In this document: in pieces, positions 1-8,815 of the stretch
How the letters are laid out: every line of letters begins with the position of its first letter
Position numbering within the stretch: position 1 is the first letter of the stretch
From: a bacterium
GTDB lineage: Bacteria; Elusimicrobiota; Elusimicrobia; Elusimicrobiales; UBA9959
NCBI GenBank assembly: GCA_021847485.1
Contig: JAJZRA010000007.1
Coordinates: forward strand, 1-55,245
Reading direction: 5' to 3'
DNA length: 55,245 nt
The notes under the pieces: generated by a model
What the model saw: only the letters and a program-made list of their open reading frames with translations
Database searches by the model: none
What the model was told of the DNA's origin: nothing
Program-made: the position numbers and the translations under genes

Positions 1-1634
1 CCGTCCAGGGCAGGCAGCGCCCCGCTGAGCTTGGAGGAGGTCACCGTCAGGATGGCCCCGTCGTAAACGGACCCCACGGCCACGGAGGACGCTATCACAT
101 TGGCGCCCAGCGAACCCGCGGTCACGTTAGAAGCCGGGATGGCGGAAGCCGTCACGCCCGTCAGCCCCGAGCCGTCGCCGAAGAAGCCGCCGCTCGTGGT
201 GATGGACGACTGGCTCACGATCTTGCCCGAGGCGCCGGTCAGGTTAAGATTGACGTTGTTCATCGTCAGCGCCCCGGTCATCGTGTCGCCGGCCAGGTGC
301 ACCACCGCGCTGTCGGCCGCCTTCGTGCCCAGGTCCGTCACGATCACCGCCGTCGAGGTTATCACGCCGGTCAGCGCGGACCCGTCCATGTTGGCGAAAT
401 AAGAGGCGCTTATCGCCGGGATCTTGCCGGTCGTATCGATTATGGCCACGTTGCCGGAACCGGCCGTGATGCCGCCGGACACCTTGAGGGCGTCCGCGGC
501 CGTACTGGTCATAGTGACCTTGTCGGCAGGCGCCACCAGCGAAACGGTGCCGGTACCGCCGCCGGTCCACGGGCTGGCGCCGCCTGAAGCCAGCGGATTC
601 CACGCCGAGCCGTTGGAGACGTACAGAGTGCCGGAGTTATTATAATACAGCGCGCCGGCGCCCAGGGAAGCCGCGTCGGGAGCGGAAGCGTAAGCCCCCA
701 CCTTCAGCTGGCCGTTGACGGCCACGTTGGTATCGATGAGGATAGCGCTCTCGGTGGTCGTCTTGAACGCCGGGGAGGCGTCCATGGTCAGGGCGCCGGT
801 CATCGTGTCGCCGGTCTTCAGCACCTTGTCCGTGGTGACGATGCCGGTCAGCGCGGAACCGTCGCCGTAGAACTTGTTGGCGCGGACCTCGCCGAGGCCG
901 TTCACGGTAAAGATATCTGCGGTACCGGTGGAGACCGCCATCAGGGTACCGGTCTCGCCGGCGCCGCTGGAGACCTGCAGCCTGTATGCGGGGCTGGCCG
1001 TGCCTACGCCGACCAGGTTGCTGTTATTGCCGAGGTAGACCAGGCCCGAGGCGGAGGACCACGGCGAGGCGCCGCCGGAAGAGAGCGGGCTCCAGGCGGT
1101 GCCGTTCCAGAAATTTATCTGCTTGCCGACGGAGTCATAGACTATGGCGCCCTCGCCGATGGCGCCGGGCAGGGTATTGAAATTACCCAGCTTCAGCTGG
1201 GAAGCGCTCATCACCGTATCCGTGGAGATGGTGGCCTGAGTGCCGGAGGAACCGAGGTTGGCGGTGTAGAGAGCGTAGGGGGTGGAGAGCAGGCGCGTGC
1301 GCGGGGACATCGGGGAATCGGAACCGATCTTTATTTCCAGGTACCGGGCGTCCGAGCTGAAGACGGAGGCGGGCAGCGGGGTCACGCCGCCGAGGCTCAC
1401 CGCGAAGATCCCGTTGTCGGGAGTGACGCTCTGGGTCTCGGACCAGAGCAGCGTCCCGCCGGAGGCGGCGTCGTAGACGCTGAAGAGGATGCTCTGCGCC
1501 CCGACAAGCGGGTTGCCGGTGGTATCCACCAGGCGGCCCTGGTAGTTTATCAGCAGCGGCGCGGCCGCGGCCAGAACGGGCAGCAGCAGCAAGGCCGCGA
1601 GCGTCCCGGCCAGCCTGGTCTTGAGCGTCTTCAT
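1..1634 (-). CDS. Secreted trimeric fibre/tail-fibre-like surface protein, partial (3' end beyond left edge)
   Basis: Minus strand read by hand line by line: ATG at 1634, GGAGG at 1639-1643, open to position 1. Starts MKTLKTRLAGTLAALLLLPVLAAAAPLLINYQGRLVDTTGNPLVG (signal peptide + INYQGRL motif), with repeats KFYGDGSALTGI, LKTGDTMTGALTM, GGFFGDGSGLTGV. Absent from the ORF track because it has no stop in the window. Confidence 0.85.
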   Translation of the reverse strand, partial: MKTLKTRLAGTLAALLLLPVLAAAAPLLINYQGRLVDTTGNPLVGAQSILFSVYDAASGGTLLWSETQSVTPDNGIFAVSLGGVTPLPASVFSSDARYLEIKIGSDSPMSPRTRLLSTPYALYTANLGSSGTQATISTDTVMSASQLKLGNFNTLPGAIGEGAIVYDSVGKQINFWNGTAWSPLSSGGASPWSSASGLVYLGNNSNLVGVGTASPAYRLQVSSGAGETGTLMAVSTGTADIFTVNGLGEVRANKFYGDGSALTGIVTTDKVLKTGDTMTGALTMDASPAFKTTTESAILIDTNVAVNGQLKVGAYASAPDAASLGAGALYYNNSGTLYVSNGSAWNPLASGGASPWTGGGTGTVSLVAPADKVTMTSTAADALKVSGGITAGSGNVAIIDTTGKIPAISASYFANMDGSALTGVITSTAVIVTDLGTKAADSAVVHLAGDTMTGALTMNNVNLNLTGASGKIVSQSSITTSGGFFGDGSGLTGVTASAIPASNVTAGSLGANVIASSVAVGSVYDGAILTVTSSKLSGALPALD

Positions 1635-1702
1635 AGTGCCTCCAACCGTCTCCGAAATAAGGAATAAAATTTTCATGTACAATATCTCCCAAAAGACTAC
1701 AT

Positions 1703-1718
1703 AGCAATGACTTTGCCA
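1703..1718 (-). promoter_or_regulatory. Candidate sigma-54 (-24/-12) promoter for the fibre-like gene
   Basis: Minus strand TGGCAAAGTCATTGCT against consensus TGGCACGNNNNTTGCW; exact GG-N10-GC spacing. Predicted +1 near 1692, about 58 nt upstream of the ATG. Confidence 0.75.
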
Positions 1719-1806
1719 AAGCCGTAATCTCTGAATCCGATTAAATTATAGGGAATCTACTGATAAGGAAAGAATACAAAAAAGTGAAATACTTGTTAAC
1801 TGCAAT

Positions 1807-1856
1807 TGTAGATAAAAGTCTACATTGTAGACATTTTTCTACATATTTAATGTAGA
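1807..1856. promoter_or_regulatory. Tandem upstream activator (enhancer) site array
   Basis: TGTAGA-taaaag-TCTACA (1807-1824), then TGTAGA-catttt-TCTACA (1826-1843), plus a fifth half-site TGTAGA (1851-1856). Located about 115-165 bp upstream of the predicted TSS. Confidence 0.65.
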
Positions 1857-1868
1857 CAAATATCCACA

Positions 1869-3236
1869 CTACTCTATAGAATAGGCCTTAATTTTATCGT
1901 AAAGGGCTTTACGATCTATACCGAGAAGCTTCGCCGCCTGCACCTTGTTGCCGCCGGACTTGGCCAGGGCGGCCTTGATAAGCCGCGTCTCCGTGAAAGC
2001 CCGCGCCTGCCGCAGGCCCTCCTTCATGTCCAGGTCCTGCGCGCCGGTATCGGCCGGGGCGGAAGCCGCCTGCGCCTCCCCTCCCAGCCCCAGATGGACC
2101 GGCAGGATCTCGCCGCCGCTCAGCAGCGCGGCGCGGGTGATGACGTTCTTCAGCTCGCGCACGTTGCCCGGCCACGGATAAACCATCAACGCGGCGAGGG
2201 CCGCGTCCGAGATGCTCTCCACTTTCTTGTTGACCAGCTTCTCCGCCTCCTTCAGGAAGAAGGCGGCGAGCGCGGGGATGTCCTCCTTGCGCTCGGCCAG
2301 CGACGGCACCTTGAGCGTGAACTGGTTGAGGCGGTGGTAGAGGTCCTCGCGGAAAGAGCCGTCCCTGATGCAGGCCTGCAGGTCCTTGTTGGCGGCGGCT
2401 ATCACGCGGGTGTCCACCGGGATGTCCTTCTTGCCGCCGAGGTGGCGGATGCGGCGCTCCTCCAGCACGCGCAGGAGCTTGGCCTGCGTGGCCGTGGTCA
2501 GGTTGGCGATCTCGTCGAGAAAGAGCGTGCCGCCGAAGGCCGTCTCGAAGAGGCCGGGCTTGCGCCGGTCGGCGCCGGTGAAGGCGCCGCGCTCGTAGCC
2601 GAACAGCTCGCTCTCGACGAGGTTCTCCGGCAGCGCGCCGCAGTCCAGCGCGACGAAGGGGCTGGCCGCGCGGGAGCTCAGGCGGTGGATCTCCCGGGCC
2701 CAGACCTCCTTGCCCGAGCCGGACGGCCCCGAGAGGATGACGGTCAGGTCGGTGGCGGCCACCTGCGCGGCCAGCGCCGCCGTGGCCTTGATCTCGCGGC
2801 TGGAGCCGAACACCGGCTCCGGGCCCTGCGCGCGCGCGACGTGGCTGCGCAGCGCGTCGAACTCGCGCCGCAGCCGGCGCTCCTTGACGGCCTTCTCGAT
2901 GATCAGCAGCAGCTCCTCGTTGCCGAAGGGCTTCACCAGGTAGTCCAGCGCGCCGAGCTTCATGGCCTTGACGGCGCTCTGCACGTCGGCGTGGCCGGTG
3001 AGGATGATCACGGGCAGGCCCGGGTCTTCGGTCTTGAGCTTCTCGAGGATGGAAAGGCCGTCCATGTCCCCCAGCACCATGTCCAGGATGACGGCGTCGA
3101 AGGTGAGGGCCTCGGCCAGGCCGAGCGCTTCGGCGCCGGAGGCCGCGGCGGCGCAGGCGTGGCGGGCGCTCTCCAGCGTCGCCTTCAGGATGAAGCGCGT
3201 GTCCTCGTCGTCCTCGGCTATCAGTATGTTGCCCAT
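1869..3236 (-). CDS. Sigma-54-dependent NtrC-family response regulator (REC-AAA+-Fis HTH)
   Basis: Receiver motifs (AEDDEDTR, VILDMVLGDMDG, LVKPFG), Walker A GPSGSGKE, GAFTGA motif (GYERGAFTGADRRKPGLFE), C-terminal Fis-type HTH. Confidence 0.95.
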   Translation of the reverse strand: MGNILIAEDDEDTRFILKATLESARHACAAAASGAEALGLAEALTFDAVILDMVLGDMDGLSILEKLKTEDPGLPVIILTGHADVQSAVKAMKLGALDYLVKPFGNEELLLIIEKAVKERRLRREFDALRSHVARAQGPEPVFGSSREIKATAALAAQVAATDLTVILSGPSGSGKEVWAREIHRLSSRAASPFVALDCGALPENLVESELFGYERGAFTGADRRKPGLFETAFGGTLFLDEIANLTTATQAKLLRVLEERRIRHLGGKKDIPVDTRVIAAANKDLQACIRDGSFREDLYHRLNQFTLKVPSLAERKEDIPALAAFFLKEAEKLVNKKVESISDAALAALMVYPWPGNVRELKNVITRAALLSGGEILPVHLGLGGEAQAASAPADTGAQDLDMKEGLRQARAFTETRLIKAALAKSGGNKVQAAKLLGIDRKALYDKIKAYSIE

Positions 3237-4345
3237 CAGACGGTCTTCCTGAAGCGCAGGCTCACCGAGGTCCCGCCGCCGGGCGGCGAGGAGACGGTTA
3301 TGCGCCCGCCGTGCTCGTCCATGATCTGGCGGGCGAGGTAGAGGCCGAGGCCGGTGCCGTTCTCCTTGGTGGTGAAGAAAGGCTGGAAGAGGTTCTCCAG
3401 CATGGCCGGCTCGAGCCCCGGGCCGTTGTCGCTGACGGTCAGGAAGACCTCTCCGTCGGCCTCGGACCAGCCGGAGCCGACCCTGATGGCCGCGTCCCTG
3501 GCGCCGGCCAGGGCCTGGGCGGCGTTATTGAGGATATTGTAGATGACGCTGTGCATGTAGTGCGGGTCCAGGAAGACCTTGGGCGTCTTGCCGAGGTCCC
3601 TGTCGAGGCGCACCTTGGCGGCCTTCAGCGCGCTGTCGATGAGGCCCAGCGAATATTCCGCGGCCTCGTTGACGTCGTACGGCTCCAGGCGGCACATGCC
3701 GCTGCGCGAGAAGTCCAGCAGCGTCTTGACGATCTTGGACGCGCGGCGGGCGTTGCGCTCTATCAGTTCGGCGCCGGAGCGCACCTGGTCCGGCTGGCCC
3801 TCCTGCGCGCGCAGCAGCTCCGACGTGGAGAGGATGACGTGCAGCGGGTTCTTGATGTCGTGCGCGAACATCGAGGTCAGCTGGCCTATGGAGGTCAGGC
3901 GGCCCAGCTTGCGGGCCGCGTTGCGGAAGACGTGCGGGTCCTTGAGCGCGGACCACTCGTCCGGCGAGACCGGCGACAGGTAGAGGCAGAAGCCGTTGAG
4001 CGCGCCGGCTTCGTCGTTGAGCGCCTGCACGGTCAGGAAGAGCCGCACGATGCTCCGGGAGGCGGTCTGCACGTAGAAGCGGTAGTTGCGCACGACGCCG
4101 TTCTTGGCGGCGAGGGCGGCGAGGTCGGAGAACTCCTTGAGGTCCTTGCCCAGCACGAGCGCCGAGAGGGGCCTGCCGGCCACGTCCTTCTCCTCCCAGC
4201 CGAGCAGCTTCAGTGCGCTCCGGTTCACCAGCAGCACGTCGAGCGCCGGTCCCAGGACGACCATGGGTTCCTGGGCGTTCACGAAAAGGGTGTTGCAGAG
4301 GCTGTGCTGCAGGGACGTCAGCCCCGCTTCGCGCTTGTCCGTCAT
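3236..4345 (-). CDS. PAS-domain sensor histidine kinase (NtrB-like, no obvious TM)
   Basis: PAS-like N-terminus, H-box FAHDIKNPLHVILS, N/G boxes NILNNAAQAL, DNGPGLEP, GTGLGLYLARQIMDEHGG. Overlaps the start of the response regulator. Confidence 0.93.
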   Translation of the reverse strand: MTDKREAGLTSLQHSLCNTLFVNAQEPMVVLGPALDVLLVNRSALKLLGWEEKDVAGRPLSALVLGKDLKEFSDLAALAAKNGVVRNYRFYVQTASRSIVRLFLTVQALNDEAGALNGFCLYLSPVSPDEWSALKDPHVFRNAARKLGRLTSIGQLTSMFAHDIKNPLHVILSTSELLRAQEGQPDQVRSGAELIERNARRASKIVKTLLDFSRSGMCRLEPYDVNEAAEYSLGLIDSALKAAKVRLDRDLGKTPKVFLDPHYMHSVIYNILNNAAQALAGARDAAIRVGSGWSEADGEVFLTVSDNGPGLEPAMLENLFQPFFTTKENGTGLGLYLARQIMDEHGGRITVSSPPGGGTSVSLRFRKTV

Positions 4346-5385
4346 AGCTTTTTCCTGTAAAGGTTAACGCTGCGCCTGGAGACCTTGAGGCCGTGCTCCG
4401 CTTTCAGCCGCGCCGCGACCTCGGCGTCGGTCAGGCGGCCGGCGCCCGCCCCCAGGATATCCCTTATTCTATCAATTACCAGCGCGCTTTTCCGGCTGAA
4501 AAGGTCCTTCAGGCGCAGTTCGTCCCCCCACGGCGCGGTTATGGTGCGCGAGGCCGCCAGGCGCGACACGGTGGCCGGGTCCAGGCCGACCTTCTCCGCG
4601 AGTTCGCGCTGCGTCAGCGGCTTGAGCGGGCCTTTGCCAAGCAGGAAGGCGCGCTGCTCCTCGAGCAGGGCCGTAAGCGTGCGGTGGAACCCCGCCTTGC
4701 GCCAGGAGATCCGTTGCGCGGCGGCGGCCAGCGCGCGGACCCGGGCGGCCTCCGCGCGGGTCAGCCCGCCGGACTTCAGCAGCCGGGCCAGGGCGGGCCC
4801 GTTGATGACGTAGGCGCCGCGCAGGTAGGCGGGGTGCGTGTAGGCCACCTGCAGCCTGCCGCCTTCCGCCCGCACCTCGGCGGCGCGGCGCAGCAGCGGC
4901 GCCGGCAGGGCCGCCGGCGGCACGCGCTCGTGCGCGGCCAGGAAGGCGTCGGTGAAGGACCTCAGCCGCGCGGCCTCGGCCGCGCTCAGGCCGCAGGCCG
5001 CGGCGGCGGCCGCCGCGTCGAACGGGGCGTCGGAGAGGAAATAGCGCTCGAAGGCCGCGGCGCCGGCGCGGCGCGCCAGCGCCAGCATAGCGGGGCGTTC
5101 CGCCAGCCATTCGCCGGCGCCGCAGCGCTCGGCGGCGGCGGCCAGCGCGGCGTCGCCGCAGGCGGCCGGGAAAGCGTAGGAGGCCCCCGGAAAGCGCCGC
5201 CGGGCCACCGGGGCCCCCTCCGGGCCGGCGGCGAGAAGCCTGGCGAAGAGCGGGTCGCCTTCCAGCTCGGCCGCGGCGGCCAGGAAATCGGCCTCCGGCC
5301 GCGCCAGCATGGCGAACAGCCGCAGGTCGTGCCGCAGCGCCGGGGATTGAGAGAGCCCGGCCTCCTGTCTTTTGCGCTTCTCCAT
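4342..5385 (-). CDS. Divergent RNA polymerase sigma-54 factor (RpoN-like)
   Basis: C-terminal core AFLLGKGPLKPLTQRELAEKVGLDPATVSRLAASRTITAPWGDELRLKDLFS and RpoN-box-like SRRSVNLYRKKL (canonical ARRTVAKYR). Region I-like N-terminus lacks the usual Gln richness. 4-nt overlap with the HK gene. Confidence 0.85.
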   Translation of the reverse strand: MEKRKRQEAGLSQSPALRHDLRLFAMLARPEADFLAAAAELEGDPLFARLLAAGPEGAPVARRRFPGASYAFPAACGDAALAAAAERCGAGEWLAERPAMLALARRAGAAAFERYFLSDAPFDAAAAAAACGLSAAEAARLRSFTDAFLAAHERVPPAALPAPLLRRAAEVRAEGGRLQVAYTHPAYLRGAYVINGPALARLLKSGGLTRAEAARVRALAAAAQRISWRKAGFHRTLTALLEEQRAFLLGKGPLKPLTQRELAEKVGLDPATVSRLAASRTITAPWGDELRLKDLFSRKSALVIDRIRDILGAGAGRLTDAEVAARLKAEHGLKVSRRSVNLYRKKL

Positions 5386-5459
5386 AGGTAAAAAACCCTC
5401 GCGGAATTATAACAATTTTGGCCCGCGGCGGCCCCCGGCCGGCGCCTACGACGGCGGAT

Positions 5460-5487
5460 TTGACAACGTTTCGGGGTATTGTATAGA
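5460..5487 (+). promoter_or_regulatory. Candidate sigma-70 promoter for nrdJ
   Basis: TTGACA (5460-5465), 16-bp spacer, TATAGA (5482-5487). Confidence 0.55.
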
Positions 5488-5622
5488 TTACCTGCGAGCC
5501 CAGCTTTTTAGCGCGCTGATCGAGACTAAAGCCCGGCCGCCGGACACGGGGTAAGCCCGGCGGGGCGCGGTCCTACCAGTTCCTGAAAGCCCGGTCCGAG
5601 ACTTTATACCGAGGCGAACCAG

Positions 5623-8133
5623 ATGAAGACCACGACGTCGGAGAAGAAGAAGATCCACCTTACCGAGAACCAGAGCAAGGTGATCGGCGACAAGTACCTG
5701 CGCGACGAGCGCACCCCCGAGGAGCTCTTCGAGCGGGTCGCGCACAACATCTCGCTGGCGGAGCTGATGTTCCACCCGGAGGCCGGCGCGTGGGGCCTCC
5801 TGGAAGGCGTGCGCTGCCGCGTTTCCGAGACCGCCTCCGACGGTTCCCCCTCCCGCACCGTGCTCTTCCACGACGGCCTGGCCGAGGCCTCGGAGCGCGA
5901 GGCCAACTTCATGAAGTTCCTCGCCAACCTCGAGCACGCCTACCGGACCGTCCCGGCCGCCCGCGAGGCGGCCGACCGCCGCCGGCTCGAGTTCTACAAC
6001 CTGATGGCCGGCTTCGATTTCCTGCCGAACTCCCCGACGCTGATGAACGCCGGGCGCGACCTGCAGCAGCTGTCCGCCTGCTACGTGCTGCCCGTGCCGG
6101 ACTCGATGGAGGGCATAGCCAAGGCGCTGACCGCGCAGAGCCTCATCCAGAAGTCAGGCGGCGGCACCGGGTTCTCCTTCTGCCGCGTGCGCCCGAAGGG
6201 CGACGTCGTCAAGAAGACCAACGGCGTGGCCTCCGGCGCGGTGTCGTTCATGAAGCTCTTCGACAAGCTGACCGACGTGGTCAAGCAGGGCGGCACCCGC
6301 CGGGGCGCCAACATGGGCATCATCCCGTACTGGCACCCGGAGATCAAGGAGTTCATCGCGATCAAGTCCCAGCAGGGCGTGCTGGAGAACTTCAACATCT
6401 CGATAGCGCTCGACGAGAAGTTCATGAAGGCCGTCGCGACCGACGGCACCTTCGACCTGGTCAACCCGCGCAGCCGCGAGGTGACCGGCACGCTGCGCGC
6501 CAAGGAGATCTTCGACATGCTGGTGGAGTCCGCGTGGGCCACCGGCGACCCCGGCATCGTCTTCATCGACCGCATCAACGAGACCAATTCCAACCCCACC
6601 CCCGCGCTGGGGCAGATCGAGAGCACCAATCCCTGCGGCGAGCAGCCGCTGCTCCCCTGGGAATCGTGCAACCTGGGCTCGATCAACCTGGCCAACTACG
6701 TGACCGGCGAGATGACCCGCGGCAAGGTGGATTGGGACGCCCTCGGCGCCACCGTGGACAAGGCGGTGCGCTTCCTCGACGACGTCATCGAGATCAACAA
6801 CTACCCGCTGTCCGAGATAGAGAAGATAGCCAAGGGCAACCGCAAGATAGGCCTGGGCGTGATGGGCTGGGCGGAGGCCGCGGTGAAGCTCGGCGTGGCC
6901 TACGACAGCCCCGAGGGCCTGGAGAAGGCGGAAGAGGTCATGAAGTTCGTGGACGAGCGCGCGCTGGCCGCCTCGGAGGAGCTCGCGAAGGAACGCGGCG
7001 TCTTCCCTAACTGGAAGAACTCCATCTACGACGCCGGCGGCGGGAATTCCCGCGGCGTCCCGGCCAGGCCGCGCAACGCGTCGCGCACGACGATAGCCCC
7101 CACCGGCACGATCGCGATAGCCGCCGGGCTGCAGGGCTCGGGCATAGAGCCGTTCTTCGCGATAGCCTACACGCGCTACAACGCCAGGGCCCTCGACGCC
7201 ATCAAGAACAACCGCGAGCCCGAGGCCAGGGACACCTTCTACGAGGTCAACACGCTGTTCAAGAACATAGCCAAGCACCACGGCTACTTCGGCCTGGACG
7301 AGAAGGCGCTGTGGAAGAAGATCGAGGCCAACCACAAGGCCGTGCGCGGCGTCCCCGAGATCCCGCGAGAGGTCCAGGACCTCTTCCCGACGGCGCACGA
7401 CGTCTCGATCGACGACCATATCCGCATCCAGGCGGCGTTCCAGAAACACACCGACAACGCCGTCTCCAAGACTATCAACATGCCCAATTCGGCGGGCGTG
7501 GAGGACGTCAGGAACTGCTACCTGCTGGCCCACAGGCTGGGCTGCAAGGGCCTGACCGTCTACCGCGACGGCTGCAAGGCGCAGCAGGTGCTCAACATAG
7601 GCTCCGGCCCGCAGCCGCAGGCCAAGACCAAGAAGAAGAAGGCCTCGTACCAGTCGTTCGGCGTCTCGTCGGAATATTTCCAGCTGAAGACCGGCTACGG
7701 CCCGCTGCACGTGCACATCAACTACAACGAGCACGGCCCGTACCAGGTGTTCACCAACATGCCGCCGCTCGGCACCGAGATCAGCGGCCTGACGTCGCTC
7801 ATCGGCATCCTGCTGTCGAAGTACCTCGAGGAGGGCGGCGACCCGGTCAAGATCATCAAGCACCTGAACTCGGTCAAGGGCGACCGGCCGGTGGGCCTGG
7901 GCGAGAACCGCGTCAACTCGGTGGCGCACGGCATCGCCGTGGCGCTCAGGAGCCACCTCAAGCGCACCGGCATCATCTCCGGCGATCAGGAACTGGGCGG
8001 CGGCGAGAAGCTGGAGCTGTGGGAGGCCTCGCGCACGCAGTACTGCCCGAAGTGCTATTCCTCCAACGTCAGCTACGAGTCGGGCTGCTCCGGCCCGACC
8101 TGCCACGACTGCGGCTACTCCGAGTGCTCCTGA
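5623..8133 (+). CDS. nrdJ: Adenosylcobalamin-dependent (class II) ribonucleoside-diphosphate reductase
   Basis: RNR barrel motifs (NSPTLMNAG, QKSGGGTGFSF, STNPCGEQPLLPWESCNLGSINL) and Cys-rich C-terminus GCSGPTCHDCGYSECS. Confidence 0.95.
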   Translation: MKTTTSEKKKIHLTENQSKVIGDKYLRDERTPEELFERVAHNISLAELMFHPEAGAWGLLEGVRCRVSETASDGSPSRTVLFHDGLAEASEREANFMKFLANLEHAYRTVPAAREAADRRRLEFYNLMAGFDFLPNSPTLMNAGRDLQQLSACYVLPVPDSMEGIAKALTAQSLIQKSGGGTGFSFCRVRPKGDVVKKTNGVASGAVSFMKLFDKLTDVVKQGGTRRGANMGIIPYWHPEIKEFIAIKSQQGVLENFNISIALDEKFMKAVATDGTFDLVNPRSREVTGTLRAKEIFDMLVESAWATGDPGIVFIDRINETNSNPTPALGQIESTNPCGEQPLLPWESCNLGSINLANYVTGEMTRGKVDWDALGATVDKAVRFLDDVIEINNYPLSEIEKIAKGNRKIGLGVMGWAEAAVKLGVAYDSPEGLEKAEEVMKFVDERALAASEELAKERGVFPNWKNSIYDAGGGNSRGVPARPRNASRTTIAPTGTIAIAAGLQGSGIEPFFAIAYTRYNARALDAIKNNREPEARDTFYEVNTLFKNIAKHHGYFGLDEKALWKKIEANHKAVRGVPEIPREVQDLFPTAHDVSIDDHIRIQAAFQKHTDNAVSKTINMPNSAGVEDVRNCYLLAHRLGCKGLTVYRDGCKAQQVLNIGSGPQPQAKTKKKKASYQSFGVSSEYFQLKTGYGPLHVHINYNEHGPYQVFTNMPPLGTEISGLTSLIGILLSKYLEEGGDPVKIIKHLNSVKGDRPVGLGENRVNSVAHGIAVALRSHLKRTGIISGDQELGGGEKLELWEASRTQYCPKCYSSNVSYESGCSGPTCHDCGYSECS

Positions 8134-8218
8134 CGGCGTGCCGCGCCCTTACCGGCCGGGCCGACCCCGGCGCCCCGGAGAAAGTGAAATCGCCGAGGGA
8201 CTCCGTCCGGAGTCCCGG

Positions 8219-8815
8219 CTATCTGTCGTCGTCCCCGATATCCCCGTCCCCGATATCGTCGTCCATGCCGTAGTCCAGGTAGCCGCCGTACCCGTAAAAG
8301 TAAGGCTCATACCAGAACCCCAGGCCTACCGGCGGGTAGTAGTAGTAAGGCTCCGGCGCCGCGTTCTCGCGCGGCCACAGGTACAACTGTTCCGGCTCCA
8401 GCACGGGATACGAATATTTCCGTTTGCCCAGCGGCCTGATCTGCTGCCCGGCCACCTTCCCCGCCACGGTGATCTTGCGGCCTTTGGTATATACGGCCGG
8501 GTCCAGGAATCCCCGGACGCGCGCCAGGAACCTGCCCCGCGAACTTTCAATGGCCTCCGGCTCGTCGGAGGAGTCCAGCGGAGTATCCACGATATTGAGC
8601 TCGGTGTACTCGCTGGAATCGAGCGCGCTCACGATGTAGCCGCCCCAGATGACGAGTTTCCCCGCGTACTCGGCCGGCGCCGCGGCGACGCGTTCGAAGG
8701 TCAGGTCTTTGCCCGCCTGCATGCGCAGGTCCTTTTTTATAGGGTTCCCAGCGCAGCCGGCCGCCAGGCAGCAGGCCGCCGCCAAGAGCGACCCGGTCAC
8801 GATCCTCGTAGTCAT
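8219..8815 (-). CDS. Slp-family outer-membrane lipoprotein
   Basis: Start trimmed to MTTRIVTGSLLAAACCLAAGC (lipobox LAAGC); Slp-like body; Tyr-rich then Asp-rich C-terminus. Confidence 0.75.
   Translation of the reverse strand: MTTRIVTGSLLAAACCLAAGCAGNPIKKDLRMQAGKDLTFERVAAAPAEYAGKLVIWGGYIVSALDSSEYTELNIVDTPLDSSDEPEAIESSRGRFLARVRGFLDPAVYTKGRKITVAGKVAGQQIRPLGKRKYSYPVLEPEQLYLWPRENAAPEPYYYYPPVGLGFWYEPYFYGYGGYLDYGMDDDIGDGDIGDDDR

Noticed and set aside
2094-4360. Long + strand ORFs (2094..3341, 3311..4360) opposite RR and HK
   Set aside because: Codon-bias shadows of well-supported two-component genes.
5488-5622. Cobalamin riboswitch upstream of nrdJ
   Set aside because: No B12 box or GCCACTG-type core visible; reported only as a structured leader candidate.
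6154-8106. 650-aa minus ORF opposite nrdJ
   Set aside because: Antisense shadow; nrdJ is clearly coding.
8197-8216. GGGACTCC-GTCC-GGAGTCCC hairpin between convergent nrdJ and slp-like genes as intrinsic terminator
   Set aside because: No T-tract on either strand; could be Rho-dependent or incidental.
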